A stretch of 64,000 nucleotides of DNA, from positions 1-64,000 of the forward strand of contig JAFGSJ010000152.1 in the NCBI GenBank assembly GCA_016934675.1, read 5' to 3'. Numbering within the stretch: position 1 is the stretch's first letter; each line of letters opens with the position of its first letter. Below are positions 19,778 through 28,656 of this stretch, piece after piece. The stretch comes from a bacterium. Its GTDB lineage: Bacteria > CSSED10-310 > JAFGSJ01. The notes below the pieces were generated by a model. It saw only the letters and a list, made by a program, of their open reading frames with translations. It searched no databases and was not told the DNA's origin. A program made the position numbers and the translations under genes.

Positions 19778-21400
19778 ATGTTCCGGGGACTATCGCTGAT
19801 CGATGCCATGAACCGACTCAGACTCCTTTCGCAGATCGCATTCTTCATCCTGTTCCTGGTCCTGTTCCTGAAAACGACCTATACCGGCGAAGCATTCATC
19901 AACGAGCAGGTCCGTTTTTTTCTCGAAGCTGACCCCTTTCTGGCCCTGGTGGTCCTGCTCGAAACTCGAGGTATACCGGCAGGTCTGACCCGGCTCTTTG
20001 TCCTGTCCGGGATCGTTCTGGTGATGACTGCGTTCCTTGGGCGTTTTTTCTGCGGTTGGGTCTGTCCTTTCGGGACCCTCAATCACCTGGCCGGCTACGG
20101 CCCGAAACTGTCCAAAATGAAAATCAATCGGGGCGTCTATTCTGCTTACCAGAAAGCGAAATATGGTCTCCTCTTTGTGCTACTCCTGCTGTCACTCTTT
20201 GCCCTCAATTTTGCCGGTATATTCGACCCGATCTCGTTGCTGATTCGTTCTCTGACCGTGGCCGTTTTCCCGTGGTTTCATCTGGTGACCGAAGAAGTTT
20301 CAACGCTCTTTCTAAATCTGGATTGGCCGCTGATCACGCCGGTTTCGGAATTTTTCTACCAATCGTTACGGCATTCGTTTTTACCGCTCTCTGTCCAGCA
20401 TTTCAACCAGAACCTGTTCATCGCCTCGCTGTTTGTGCTTATTCTGGTATTAAACCGGATCAGGCCCCGCTTCTGGTGCCGTTTCATCTGCCCGTACGGG
20501 GCATTGCTTGGTTTGTGCTCGAGTACGAGCCGCGTGCAGAGAAAAGTCAGCCAGGCCTGTAACGAATGCAATATCTGCCATGCGACCTGTCAGGGCGCAC
20601 CCGCCCGGATCGGGGCCAAGGACTGGAACCCGCAGGAATGCCTGCTCTGTTTCAATTGCACTCGGGTTTGCCCGGAAAAGGCGGTTTCATTTTCCTGGAA
20701 GAAGGGGAAAAACCAACCCCTGAGTAAGATGTTGCCCGACCGACGGACATTCCTGCTCGCCGCCGGTGCTTCGCTCATTTCGGTGCCCCTGTTCAAAGGC
20801 GGACCAGGTCGCGTTCTCTCGAACCCACATCTGATCAGACCGCCCGGTGCTCTGCCCGAGCCCGATTTTCTCGCTCGCTGTATCAGATGCGGTGAATGCC
20901 TGAAAGTGTGTCCGACCAACGGATTACAGCCCACCCTGCTCGAGGCTGGCCTCGAAGGCATCTGGTCTCCGACTTTCAACATGCGTCTGGGCTATTGTGA
21001 ATATTCCTGCACACTGTGCGGACAGGTCTGTCCGACCGGTGCCATCCAGCCCCTGATTGAAACTGAAAAAATGCAGACCAAAATCGGTCTGGCGTTTATC
21101 GATGTGTCCCGCTGCCTGCCCTATGCCTTCAGTGTGCCCTGTATCGTCTGCGAAGAGCATTGTCCCACCCCGGAAAAAGCCATTATTTTCGAAGAAAAGG
21201 AGGTCCGGGACCTGAAAGGCGAAACCTTGACCCTTAAATTCCCTCGTGTGGTCCCGGACCGTTGTGTCGGCTGCGGTATCTGTGAGAATAAATGTCCGGT
21301 AACGGACCGGCGGGCCATTTACGTTACCTCGGTCAACGAGTCGAGACATGAACACAACCGGCTCTTGCTCGAAGATCAGGGTTCAGCCTACCCTCGTTGA
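19778..21400 (+). CDS. Membrane-bound polyferredoxin, NapH/NapG-like fusion
   Basis: A 540-residue iron-sulfur protein of the quinol-dehydrogenase accessory type. The first half is NapH-like: four or so membrane helices with cytoplasmic motifs FFCGWVCPFG and FWCRFICPYG, then two ferredoxin clusters (CNECNICHATC, CLLCFNCTRVCP). At about residue 322 an internal twin-arginine motif DRRTFLLAAG precedes a hydrophobic stretch, after which come NapG-like clusters (CIRCGECLKVCP, CTLCGQVCP, CIVCEEHCP, CVGCGICENKCP). It would move electrons between quinol and a soluble acceptor. It is divergent from pyrK. The start is uncertain: the ATG at 19778 is used, and 19808 is equally possible since neither has a clear ribosome site. 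Confidence 0.88.
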   Translation: MFRGLSLIDAMNRLRLLSQIAFFILFLVLFLKTTYTGEAFINEQVRFFLEADPFLALVVLLETRGIPAGLTRLFVLSGIVLVMTAFLGRFFCGWVCPFGTLNHLAGYGPKLSKMKINRGVYSAYQKAKYGLLFVLLLLSLFALNFAGIFDPISLLIRSLTVAVFPWFHLVTEEVSTLFLNLDWPLITPVSEFFYQSLRHSFLPLSVQHFNQNLFIASLFVLILVLNRIRPRFWCRFICPYGALLGLCSSTSRVQRKVSQACNECNICHATCQGAPARIGAKDWNPQECLLCFNCTRVCPEKAVSFSWKKGKNQPLSKMLPDRRTFLLAAGASLISVPLFKGGPGRVLSNPHLIRPPGALPEPDFLARCIRCGECLKVCPTNGLQPTLLEAGLEGIWSPTFNMRLGYCEYSCTLCGQVCPTGAIQPLIETEKMQTKIGLAFIDVSRCLPYAFSVPCIVCEEHCPTPEKAIIFEEKEVRDLKGETLTLKFPRVVPDRCVGCGICENKCPVTDRRAIYVTSVNESRHEHNRLLLEDQGSAYPR

Positions 21401-22102
21401 TAGCCCACCCAATTTGAACCGATTAAAATTCCTGATGAAATGCAGATCGACTTCTTCGAGGGTCGGGATCACCCGATCGGCCTGGGCTAGGTCCGCCCCG
21501 GGCAGGACCCCGACCTTGACAGCCACACAGGAACAGCCCGCGGCTTTCGCCGAGGCGATACCGGCAACCGAGTCCTCGAAGACCAGAATATGGTCCGGTC
21601 TGAGACCTAACCTGGCCGCCCCGAGCCGGTAAGGCTCCGGATCGGGCTTACCATGGCTGACATCTTCCGCACAGACAATGGGTATGGTCCTGAGGTCAAT
21701 CTCGGGTCCCAGTAGTTCCAGAATAAAAACGATTTCCCGCCTGAACGAACCCGAGACAATACCAACGGGATACGACTGGCTCAAACCGGTCAGGGCCCGG
21801 ACCGCTCCCGGCAGAAAAGGCCTGGTCTCGGCCACGATAAGGTCCTTCGCATCGAGCAAACGGACCATGATCTCCTGGCTCGATACGGGCAATTCACCGG
21901 GTAATACAATCTCGGTCACGATATCATTCCAGCAGTGACCCACCATCCACCTCTTCTGGGCCTCGGTCAGGAAACAGCCATATTCGGCCAGAATGGTACT
22001 GAGTATCTCTTCAGCCAGCGCCTCGGTAGATACAAGCGTATTATCCAGATCGAATAGAATGCCCTTGATCGAAGGCGAAACGTGAATTTCCCGGTCCATC
22101 AT
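21383..22102 (-). CDS. HAD-superfamily phosphatase (phosphoglycolate phosphatase/beta-phosphoglucomutase type)
   Basis: About 239 residues with all HAD motifs. Motif I is LFDLDNTLV, in which the second acidic residue is Asp followed by Asn. Motif II is IVSGSFRRE, the conserved lysine lies in GKPDPEPYRLGAARLG, and motif IV is LVFEDSVAGIASAKAAG. A helical cap sits between motifs I and II. The ATG at 22102 (AGGG 7 nt upstream) is preferred; it lies 11 bp after the stop of the upstream outer-membrane gene, so the two form an operon. The 3' end overlaps the convergent NapH/NapG-like gene by 18 bp. The substrate is unknown. Confidence 0.88.
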   Translation of the reverse strand: MMDREIHVSPSIKGILFDLDNTLVSTEALAEEILSTILAEYGCFLTEAQKRWMVGHCWNDIVTEIVLPGELPVSSQEIMVRLLDAKDLIVAETRPFLPGAVRALTGLSQSYPVGIVSGSFRREIVFILELLGPEIDLRTIPIVCAEDVSHGKPDPEPYRLGAARLGLRPDHILVFEDSVAGIASAKAAGCSCVAVKVGVLPGADLAQADRVIPTLEEVDLHFIRNFNRFKLGGLSTRVG

Positions 22103-22113
22103 GGTCGGCCCTG

Positions 22114-23250
22114 TTAAAAATACACTTTTAACCTGCTCCACAGCCTGGTCCGATCGTTGCGAAATTCACAGTCGGGACCGCCCGTGAAGAAAAGCGCAGT
22201 CGTGGTCCATGAGAGTTGAGAGGTGATTTGATAAGTAATACTGGGACTGAAGGAATAACTCCCATCACTCAGGTTCTCGATAAACATGGGCATGACCGAA
22301 AGAGAGGGCGTGGGATCTATATTCAGAGAGACCTGGAAGTATTTCTCGCCCAAGGGGAAAAGTGGGGAATCAATCGCCTGTACCCAGTCAACCAGCGTGT
22401 AATCCTCTGAATCGTTCCTGCCCCAACCGTTGTAATAATATTCCGCAATGATTGACATGGTGTCCGTTACGAGTAATTTGCCCCCAACCAGCCAGCGATC
22501 TATTTCCTTTGAGCCCTCGGCCCGGAGAAATTCAGACCAGAAAAAGAAATAGTGCAGCGGAATAACCAGGTCGCCACTGATATAGGTAAAAGAACCGTTA
22601 GGGACCGCACATCCGGCTTCTTGATCGAGGTCCACAGCGCCATAATTTAACCGGAATGAAAGCAATTCGCCGGACTGACGCCAGGATAACTGGCGAAATG
22701 ATTGATGCCAACTCTCCTCGGGGCTAATGGCGAAGACCAAGGATGCGTCATCCCTTATCCTGTATTCACAGACAAATGCATTAATTCCCGGCTTATCATA
22801 TCCCGGTTCGAACGGGTCCTTCTCGGTCAATAGATCCGACGGGTTCCAGACAAAAGCGCTACCCTGCTGGAACTGCTGTTTACCTATCATTAGTACGCCC
22901 CAATCATAAAAAAGAGAAACAACCGCATTATCTAGAAAGGTATCGTCCTTGAATATTCTGGGGGCAAGTTGTGAGGCCTGCTCACTGAATTTCTCGGGGA
23001 GCAGATCAACATAACTTTCTTCTGTTTCCCCTTGATATCCTTGAAAAACCAAATCGCATTCAAAAAAAACCATCTCGGTAATCCTGGCTTGCAAATTGAA
23101 AGAGAGTTCGTTCCGATTCAGATAGGTCGTCTGCTCATAACTCTGCATGTCCAATTGGCTTTCAAAATAACCCGAAAGTGAAAAATCGGCCGCCAATACC
23201 CCGGAACAACACAATACAATCGGCAGTAACAATACAGCGATTTTTTTCAT
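22114..23250 (-). CDS. Predicted outer-membrane beta-barrel protein
   Basis: A 378-residue exported protein starting with a clear signal peptide (MKKIAVLLLPIVLCCSGVLA) at 23250, preceded by AGGGTGGG. The mature part starts DFSLSGYFESQLD and consists of many amphipathic strands (for example LSFNLQARITEMVFFECDLVF and MSIIAEYYYNGWG). It ends in KVYF, a C-terminal phenylalanine typical of barrels inserted by the Bam machinery. The layout resembles porin or DUF1302/alginate-export-like barrels, but I cannot place it in a family. A HAD phosphatase gene follows after 11 bp. Confidence 0.8.
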   Translation of the reverse strand: MKKIAVLLLPIVLCCSGVLAADFSLSGYFESQLDMQSYEQTTYLNRNELSFNLQARITEMVFFECDLVFQGYQGETEESYVDLLPEKFSEQASQLAPRIFKDDTFLDNAVVSLFYDWGVLMIGKQQFQQGSAFVWNPSDLLTEKDPFEPGYDKPGINAFVCEYRIRDDASLVFAISPEESWHQSFRQLSWRQSGELLSFRLNYGAVDLDQEAGCAVPNGSFTYISGDLVIPLHYFFFWSEFLRAEGSKEIDRWLVGGKLLVTDTMSIIAEYYYNGWGRNDSEDYTLVDWVQAIDSPLFPLGEKYFQVSLNIDPTPSLSVMPMFIENLSDGSYSFSPSITYQITSQLSWTTTALFFTGGPDCEFRNDRTRLWSRLKVYF

Positions 23251-23481
23251 AACAATGCCCACCCTTTCGGGCCCTCGCTGTTGATAGAGTCCCAAGACCA
23301 TGAAAAAATAGTAAATACTCGTTGTATATCCTAAAAAAAACGATATGGGACGGACTATAGCATATGAATACCGACTTGCCAAGTGTCCTGCACCGACTCA
23401 CTGTTCGGCAATGACTGGGAAATGTGAAAATGTGTATTATTATTGGTTTATAGTTACGGTGACCTTCGCGGGGAGCAATCA

Positions 23482-24657
23482 GTGAAACATATCAAGGTGC
23501 TTTGTTTGATCCTGGTTTTTCTCTTACCGGTGATAGTGCCGAGTTCTGCTATCGGGGCCGGTACCGGCACCATTATGCCATCGGGTAGTGTGAAAACGAA
23601 TGCCGATTTCATAATTCTTATAGGCTATGTTTTATTGGCCCTGGTCTGTTCATTTCTGTGCTCTGTAGCCGAAGCGGTCCTTTTAAGTGTAACACCCTCC
23701 TATATCGAGGGCTTGAAAGAAAAACGACCCCGACACGCGGCAACCCTGAAACGTCTCAAGCAGGATAAGGTCGATCAAGCCCTGGCGGCTATATTAACAT
23801 TAAACACCATTGCTCATACCGTTGGTGCTATCGGGGCCGGCGCCAAAGCCACCTTGATTTTCGGCAGCGCATGGTTCGGTCTCTTTTCCGCGGGCATGAC
23901 CCTGATGATCCTGTTTCTTTCCGAGATCGTTCCGAAAACCATTGGTGCCGTTTATTGGTCGAAACTTACCGGACCAACAGTGCATTTCGTGAAGATATTG
24001 ATGGTCGTTCTGTATCCAATCGTATGGGTCTCGGAAAGACTGACCAGGTTGATTGCACGCGGAAAAGATCTGCACGTATTCAGTCGGGATGAATTTATCG
24101 CCATGGCCCGTGTCGGGGAACATACGGGTCATCTTCATCAGAAGGAGTCTCGGATTATTCGTAATCTATTTCGATTTGATTCGCTCAAATGCAGGGATGT
24201 CATGACGCCCCGGACCGTCATTTCAGCAATACCTGAGGATATGACGATTCGGGAAGCATTGGCATACTTGACCCAAAATCCATTTTCCCGTTTGCCTCTC
24301 TATAAGACGGACCTGGATGACATAACCGGTTTTGTTCTGAGAGACGAGATTTTGCTATTCAATGCCCAGGGTCAATTTGATGATGAGTTGAAGTCGCTGA
24401 GGCGTGACATTCTGACCGTACCCGAGTCAATATCCCTGTCGAGTCTGTTGGAAAAGCTCCTCACAAATCATCAGCATATCGCTATCGTTATCGATGAATA
24501 TGGTGGCACGACGGGACTGGTAACGCTCGAAGATGTGATCGAGACCTTGATGGGCATGGAGATCGTTGATGAAACGGATAATGTCGAGGACATGCGGGCT
24601 CTGGCTCGGAAAAAGTGGGCGGAACGGGCTAAAACGCTTGGTATCTGGGTCGAATGA
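23482..24657 (+). CDS. CNNM/DUF21-CBS membrane protein (CorC/hemolysin-C type)
   Basis: A 391-residue membrane protein of the CNNM (DUF21) family, which members use for Mg2+ or other divalent-ion transport. There is an N-terminal hydrophobic signal segment, then a DUF21 domain with three to four helices (FIILIGYVLLALVCSFLCS, the conserved LSEIVPKTIGAVY) and a CBS pair (DVMTPRTVISAIPEDMTIREAL; GGTTGLVTLEDVIE). The usual C-terminal CorC/HlyC domain is absent. The start is taken as GTG 23482 with GGGGAG 7 nt upstream; an ATG at 23443 lacks a ribosome site. Confidence 0.88.
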   Translation: MKHIKVLCLILVFLLPVIVPSSAIGAGTGTIMPSGSVKTNADFIILIGYVLLALVCSFLCSVAEAVLLSVTPSYIEGLKEKRPRHAATLKRLKQDKVDQALAAILTLNTIAHTVGAIGAGAKATLIFGSAWFGLFSAGMTLMILFLSEIVPKTIGAVYWSKLTGPTVHFVKILMVVLYPIVWVSERLTRLIARGKDLHVFSRDEFIAMARVGEHTGHLHQKESRIIRNLFRFDSLKCRDVMTPRTVISAIPEDMTIREALAYLTQNPFSRLPLYKTDLDDITGFVLRDEILLFNAQGQFDDELKSLRRDILTVPESISLSSLLEKLLTNHQHIAIVIDEYGGTTGLVTLEDVIETLMGMEIVDETDNVEDMRALARKKWAERAKTLGIWVE

Positions 24658-24668
24658 GCGATCAACTG

Positions 24669-24710
24669 TCCGGATTCACCGGCCAGACCTACTTGACCGG
24701 TGAATCCGGA
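24669..24710. repeat. Perfect 14-bp inverted repeat between convergent genes
   Basis: TCCGGATTCACCGG and its exact complement flank a 14-nt spacer, 11 bp after the CNNM stop and 22 bp from the end of the AraC-type remnant. No T-run follows on either strand. It could be a strong RNA hairpin that ends transcription without a U-tract, or a protein-binding palindrome. Confidence 0.8.
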
Positions 24711-24732
24711 TCGTCAGTCGTCAAGAAAAGAG

Positions 24733-25241
24733 TTATGTGCTTTTCAAGGGGATACAAATATCAAAATCCCACTTTCCCTCGGGGTGCTCATCGGCGGTAT
24801 TGTGATAACGCTCATAGCAGGGCTTGTCAGCGCATTCATAACCACTATGAACGAGCCAGGCAAAAGCATCTTCCCAGGCCTTCTGGAAACTGTCGGTCTC
24901 GATCTCGAAATGACACACGGCGTATGGTCCACCACTGATCGTTTGTATGCCTACCTTTCCCTCGGTGCTTGTTCCGTGTGGTACACTGACGCAGGCATCG
25001 ATTCGACACTTATCGGATGGAGTAACCTCGGGGTTGTCCCAATAGAGCCCAAGCATGGTTCCCGAGGCCAAGTGGCCTTTCGGACCGGCCCAGCGCATCA
25101 GCTCTGCGAAGGCTTGTTCGCATGTTTCCTTTGAGCGATCTTTTCCAGGGAAAGCTCCCCCCCAACATTTTCACTGATATAGTTCATGGCCAGACAAACG
25201 CGTCTTTGATACTCCAGGGCCGTATGACGCTTGATCTCCAT
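24733..25241 (-). pseudogene. AraC-family regulator with GyrI-like domain, internally deleted
   Basis: Reading from an ATG at 25241 with a perfect GGAGGAATA ribosome site, the first 37 codons match the N-terminus of AraC-type HTH domains (YQRRVCLAMNYISENVGGELSLEKIAQ). The frame then shifts into TCEQAFAELMRWAGPKGHL and continues as a GyrI-like effector-binding domain (LYWDNPEVTPSDKCRIDACVSV, ending FDICIPL). Most of the DNA-binding domain and the linker are missing, and the parts are in different frames: the first ends at a TGA near 25111. This is the scar of a deletion of a few hundred bases. A free-standing GyrI-like protein from the ATG at 25098 is a weaker alternative, without a good ribosome site. 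Confidence 0.75.
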
Positions 25242-25734
25242 TATTCCTCCCAATCAGATCAACAGGGTTGTCCCCATACAAGTTCACCTTCAGCATGCCA
25301 TCTTGGAAAAACATCATCCATCATCGTATCCAGTATTTTTCAGGCCTTGCTATCGTCATTCGTCCCGTATTGAACCCCTGTCGGGGCCGGAGATGTACTC
25401 CTCAATCACTCTTTCTACCCCGCTGAGCACATGAGAAATATCCCTGACGAAACAGATAACTGTTACCAACCTGATTGTGCCATCATGCATCGCTGTGAAT
25501 TGACCTCTACCATGATATGTACAGGTTGTCAATATTTAAGGCCTGAATAAGACAAAACGATCGTGCCGGGACGCACCGGACCTCAGACCCTGTTTCTGTT
25601 GGTGTCGGGAACCGTATGTCTCTCTTTTTCAGGACCTTCTCTTGGTAGAAAAGTGAAAATGATATAAGAGAAGGAGTGGTTTTCCCTGTTAATCAACGAC
25701 TTTGTTTCACATGAATTGTGGAGGGGAGAAAAGT
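25242..25734. other. Non-coding stretch with one doubtful small frame
   Basis: No convincing gene in these 493 bp. A 44-codon minus-strand frame (25356-25490) is the only candidate. A TTGAC/GTCAA pair about 23 bp apart (25499-25531) could be part of a promoter or operator. The stretch lies in a region with several gene remnants. Confidence 0.5.
25356..25490 (-). CDS. Doubtful 44-residue small protein or remnant
   Basis: The frame reads MHDGTIRLVTVICFVRD and continues as an amphipathic helix (VLSGVERVIEEYI). A TTGACA with a poor -10 (TAGAGG, 17-bp spacing) lies about 30 bp upstream of the ATG, but the ribosome site is weak. It could be a small gene, the end of a lost gene, or chance. Confidence 0.2.
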   Translation of the reverse strand: MHDGTIRLVTVICFVRDISHVLSGVERVIEEYISGPDRGSIRDE

Positions 25735-26145
25735 ATGTTATCCTGGATAAAGCGGTTATTGCAAAAAATGCAATCGGTGGAGAAAAAGTCCGTCCGTCCC
25801 GTTGCATGGTCAGCCCTGGCGGGGTTTTTAGAAGAACTGGAACATATCGGTGAAGCCCACGAGGAAATCTATGATACCCAGGTCCGGGAATTACTCTGGG
25901 AAATTGTCGATGGTTATCTACTCAAACAAACGCACGACCTGAACATACCCACGGAACTGGGCATGTTCTCACCGGATGCGAACGAAACCTTGAAAGCAGT
26001 ACTTGAACGGGAACTGCCAATACTTAAAAAAGTCTTTGATGCTTTCGATCTCGATACTGAAGCCAAAAGAAACACCTCGTTTTTCAATCCACAATTGCAA
26101 ACCGAGTCAGGTCGATATGTCGACGACTTTTTTGGCCACCCATGA
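25735..26145 (+). CDS. Small helical protein of unknown function
   Basis: 136 residues from the ATG at 25735, which is preceded by GGAGGGGAG, one of the best ribosome sites in the window. The protein is soluble, mostly helical and rich in Glu and Leu: it starts MLSWIKRLLQKM, contains the pattern LEELEHIGEAHEEIYDTQ, and ends YVDDFFGHP. No signal peptide, membrane helix or known motif is recognised. It stands alone between the decayed AraC region and another remnant, so it may itself be an accessory gene. Confidence 0.65.
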   Translation: MLSWIKRLLQKMQSVEKKSVRPVAWSALAGFLEELEHIGEAHEEIYDTQVRELLWEIVDGYLLKQTHDLNIPTELGMFSPDANETLKAVLERELPILKKVFDAFDLDTEAKRNTSFFNPQLQTESGRYVDDFFGHP

Positions 26146-26239
26146 ACTGCAATCACGTATAAGCGATTGTCCATGTTTCCATCAAGTTACCCGGACGACT
26201 GGTTTCTCATTTTGCCGCTGTCGTTCAGTAAGCATAGTC

Positions 26240-26341
26240 ATGTTTGCCGATTCGAAGGATCGACTCTTTCTGCTCCCCGGGCCTACGCCGGCGAATTTCG
26301 ATGAGATTCAGAACGTCATCCTCGTTTTTGCAAAAAAGTGA
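26240..26341 (+). pseudogene. Possible N-terminal remnant of a class V aminotransferase
   Basis: A 33-codon frame reads MFADSKDRLFLLPGPTPAN, then FDEIQNVIL, and stops. The LLPGPTP motif followed by a helix is the usual start of serine-pyruvate/alanine-glyoxylate type aminotransferases (family knowledge). Nothing of the remaining 350 or so residues follows. The rest of the 236-bp gap at 26146-26381 shows nothing else. Confidence 0.3.
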
Positions 26342-26381
26342 TCTTCGTGTTGTTCACCTTTTCTTTGATGTTCAGATGTTG

Positions 26382-27218
26382 TCAATATTCTTCACCATTC
26401 TGATGGCCCCAGATCAGATTGCTGAGTGAACTGAATGGCGATTTCTTGTTGCTTCTTTTCTCGAATTGGGTGAACGCGCCTTTATTGCCATAATCGATTA
26501 AACGGCTTTGGATTTGAACCGTTTGCCCTTCATTCAACAAGCTCGTTTCTTCCTGGATGATCCCAAAAGGTACCGTTTTGTGGACCCAGATGGTCGAGGA
26601 AACCCTCTGGCTCACCTCTCTATTTTTTGAATCATACCTCGATGCGGTTCCCAGTGCCTCAAAAAGAAAACAGGTAAACGAGCCCAACGGCACCGAAACG
26701 CGCCCTCTTTTTTGATAAGTGTATTCCGTTCCAGGAATATACTCGAAAATGCGGTTAATGCGATCGAGGCCGCTTTTTTCTATGAGTACGGGGTCCTCTT
26801 CACCAATCTTTAATATTAATGTGCTGGCCCACTCGACCGGATTTAGCCTCATGGTTATGAAATGCTCCTCGAACAATACTTTGGGAATCAATGATTTGAG
26901 TAAGATGAATGGCCCCTTCTCTTTTCTTTTGCTCTGACCGTTCAGATAATATTCCTGTCGTTCGATTTCGATCGTAACATACTCTTGACCCATTTCCTCC
27001 ACATCTTCAACGCGTGATGTTTTGAAAACATCCAACCTGTACGTCCCGTCAGGATAAGTTATAAGCCGTTCGCTTTTCTGCCAACATCCGGACCAGGTGT
27101 TTTTATAAAATTCTTTCAGCTGCTCCTGAGCCGACAGGCCTGTCGGCTGAATGATACAGACGCATATGATACAGAATAAGCCCAGATATGGAGTTAAAAA
27201 TGTGTTCATCCTGGTCAT
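26382..27218 (-). CDS. Secreted protein of unknown function
   Basis: A 278-residue protein with a signal peptide ending near GLSA-QEQ (about residue 30). The mature part is beta-rich with paired strands such as TYPDGTYRLDVFKTSR, VSVPLGSFTCFLFEA and TIWVHKTVPFGIIQEETSL. This last pattern (a tailored-ester-like strand, then a W-x-H/S-x-x-VPFGI turn) resembles lipoprotein-sorting (LolA/LolB-like) or DUF3108-type periplasmic proteins. The match is by style only. The ATG at 27218 has AAAGAG upstream. It lies 93 bp downstream of the DUF362 gene. Confidence 0.65.
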   Translation of the reverse strand: MTRMNTFLTPYLGLFCIICVCIIQPTGLSAQEQLKEFYKNTWSGCWQKSERLITYPDGTYRLDVFKTSRVEDVEEMGQEYVTIEIERQEYYLNGQSKRKEKGPFILLKSLIPKVLFEEHFITMRLNPVEWASTLILKIGEEDPVLIEKSGLDRINRIFEYIPGTEYTYQKRGRVSVPLGSFTCFLFEALGTASRYDSKNREVSQRVSSTIWVHKTVPFGIIQEETSLLNEGQTVQIQSRLIDYGNKGAFTQFEKRSNKKSPFSSLSNLIWGHQNGEEY

Positions 27219-27311
27219 GGTAACTCTTTCTCGATTAAAAATATAAAATTATGCCTTGTATATTACATCACACGGGTAAAAAAGCCTATTCAAATCGTGC
27301 TTGCTTTCCGG

Positions 27312-28556
27312 TCATATATCGAAAAACCGAAAGAAAAAACTCAACCTTGTTCTGATCCGGATCGCATTTTCCGGACAAATTTCCTGGCAACAGAAACAGT
27401 GTATACACTTTTTACGATCAATAACAACTTTTTTCTGACCGTTGTGGACTGTAAGTGACATGATCTGAGGTGGACAGACCGTGATACAGGACTGACACAG
27501 CGAGCACTTTTTCTTGATAATGACCGGCCGTTCTACCAAATACTCTTTGAGTCGACGGACTAGAAAACCAGGTATCCGGTTCCCTGATAATCGATGAATG
27601 CCCGGGAGAATGAACCGGTCAATGTGACAGTCCTCGATTGCTTCACCTTCGAGTGCGATAGTATCCATCTTTGTAAAACCCAGTGATTTTTTCTGTGCGG
27701 CTACCATCGTATGGACCCGTTCCGGTTCCACCCGCAGGCAGGCCAGAATGACCCGGTCTATGGCTGAAAGGTCCTGCCCGGCAACAACCAGGCCAATCTT
27801 CACGGGGTCCCCGTTCTGGGGACCGTTCCCCTCCATGCCCATAATCCCATCGACTATGGTCAGGTCCGGACGAATCATGGCCGCCAGTTCGACCAACATA
27901 TCCGCAAAATTCTCCTGGCTCATGCCCGCCTTTAAATGCCATTCCTGTTTGCGCAAGCCGACGACACAACCGAACAGGTTTTTCACAGCCAGGGTCATGA
28001 CCATTTGTCCATGGGTTTTTATTTTGGGGAGATTGATGATATGCTCCACCTCGGTAACAATCCGGGCAACCTCGATATTCTTGTATGTTCCACCTCTAAT
28101 CCCATCGAGTCTGATACTATCGTTGAATTCAACATATTCGACTGGTAAGCCTACCAGGGCCCGCTCGAGCCCACTCTTTCGCACGGCCCGTCGGGTCGAA
28201 CCGAGGGCCGGTGAATCACCAATCAGGATACGGACCCGATAATCGAGTAACCGCTTAACCAGGGCTCTCACAAAAAATGGATGCGTGTTAACACAAGCCT
28301 CAGCCGGTCTCCCCACAAGCAAATTGGGCTTTAATAGAACTTTTTCTCGCGGTTTGAATGTATCGAAAACGAATTGAAAGGATTCGAAGACCTTGCTGAT
28401 GGCCTGATCAATGTGTCGCTCATCGTAATCCGGGCATCGGTACAGCAAGACCCTGTTACTCACAGCAGGCAATCCTTGTTTCAGGGTTGCAACGTTGTCT
28501 CTTTCTCCTTGACTGTCCCCTTGATTCCTGAAATCGTCACTACAAAATTTTTTCAT
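27312..28556 (-). CDS. DUF362 protein with C-terminal 2[4Fe-4S] ferredoxin
   Basis: A 414-residue soluble protein. Residues about 40-330 are the DUF362 domain: VLLKPNLLVGRPAEACVNTHP, RILIGDSPALGSTRRAV, INLPKIKTHGQMVMTLAVKNLFGCV and DLTIVDGIMGMEGNGPQ are its typical segments. The C-terminus holds two [4Fe-4S] motifs, CSLCQSCITVCPP and CIHCFCCQEICPE. Family members are poorly understood iron-sulfur proteins, often linked to anaerobic metabolism or cofactor assembly. It is divergent from the Spy-like gene. The first 30 residues are charged and atypical, so the true start could be the internal region near residue 22. Confidence 0.88.
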   Translation of the reverse strand: MKKFCSDDFRNQGDSQGERDNVATLKQGLPAVSNRVLLYRCPDYDERHIDQAISKVFESFQFVFDTFKPREKVLLKPNLLVGRPAEACVNTHPFFVRALVKRLLDYRVRILIGDSPALGSTRRAVRKSGLERALVGLPVEYVEFNDSIRLDGIRGGTYKNIEVARIVTEVEHIINLPKIKTHGQMVMTLAVKNLFGCVVGLRKQEWHLKAGMSQENFADMLVELAAMIRPDLTIVDGIMGMEGNGPQNGDPVKIGLVVAGQDLSAIDRVILACLRVEPERVHTMVAAQKKSLGFTKMDTIALEGEAIEDCHIDRFILPGIHRLSGNRIPGFLVRRLKEYLVERPVIIKKKCSLCQSCITVCPPQIMSLTVHNGQKKVVIDRKKCIHCFCCQEICPENAIRIRTRLSFFFRFFDI

Positions 28557-28656
28557 CGCGGTATGATTAAACCTTTTTCCCAGTCGTTGGTCAAACTAAT
28601 AGAAGTCGGTAAAACCTACTAATGACCCGACAACAATTTTTCAAGGAGGTTCGATC

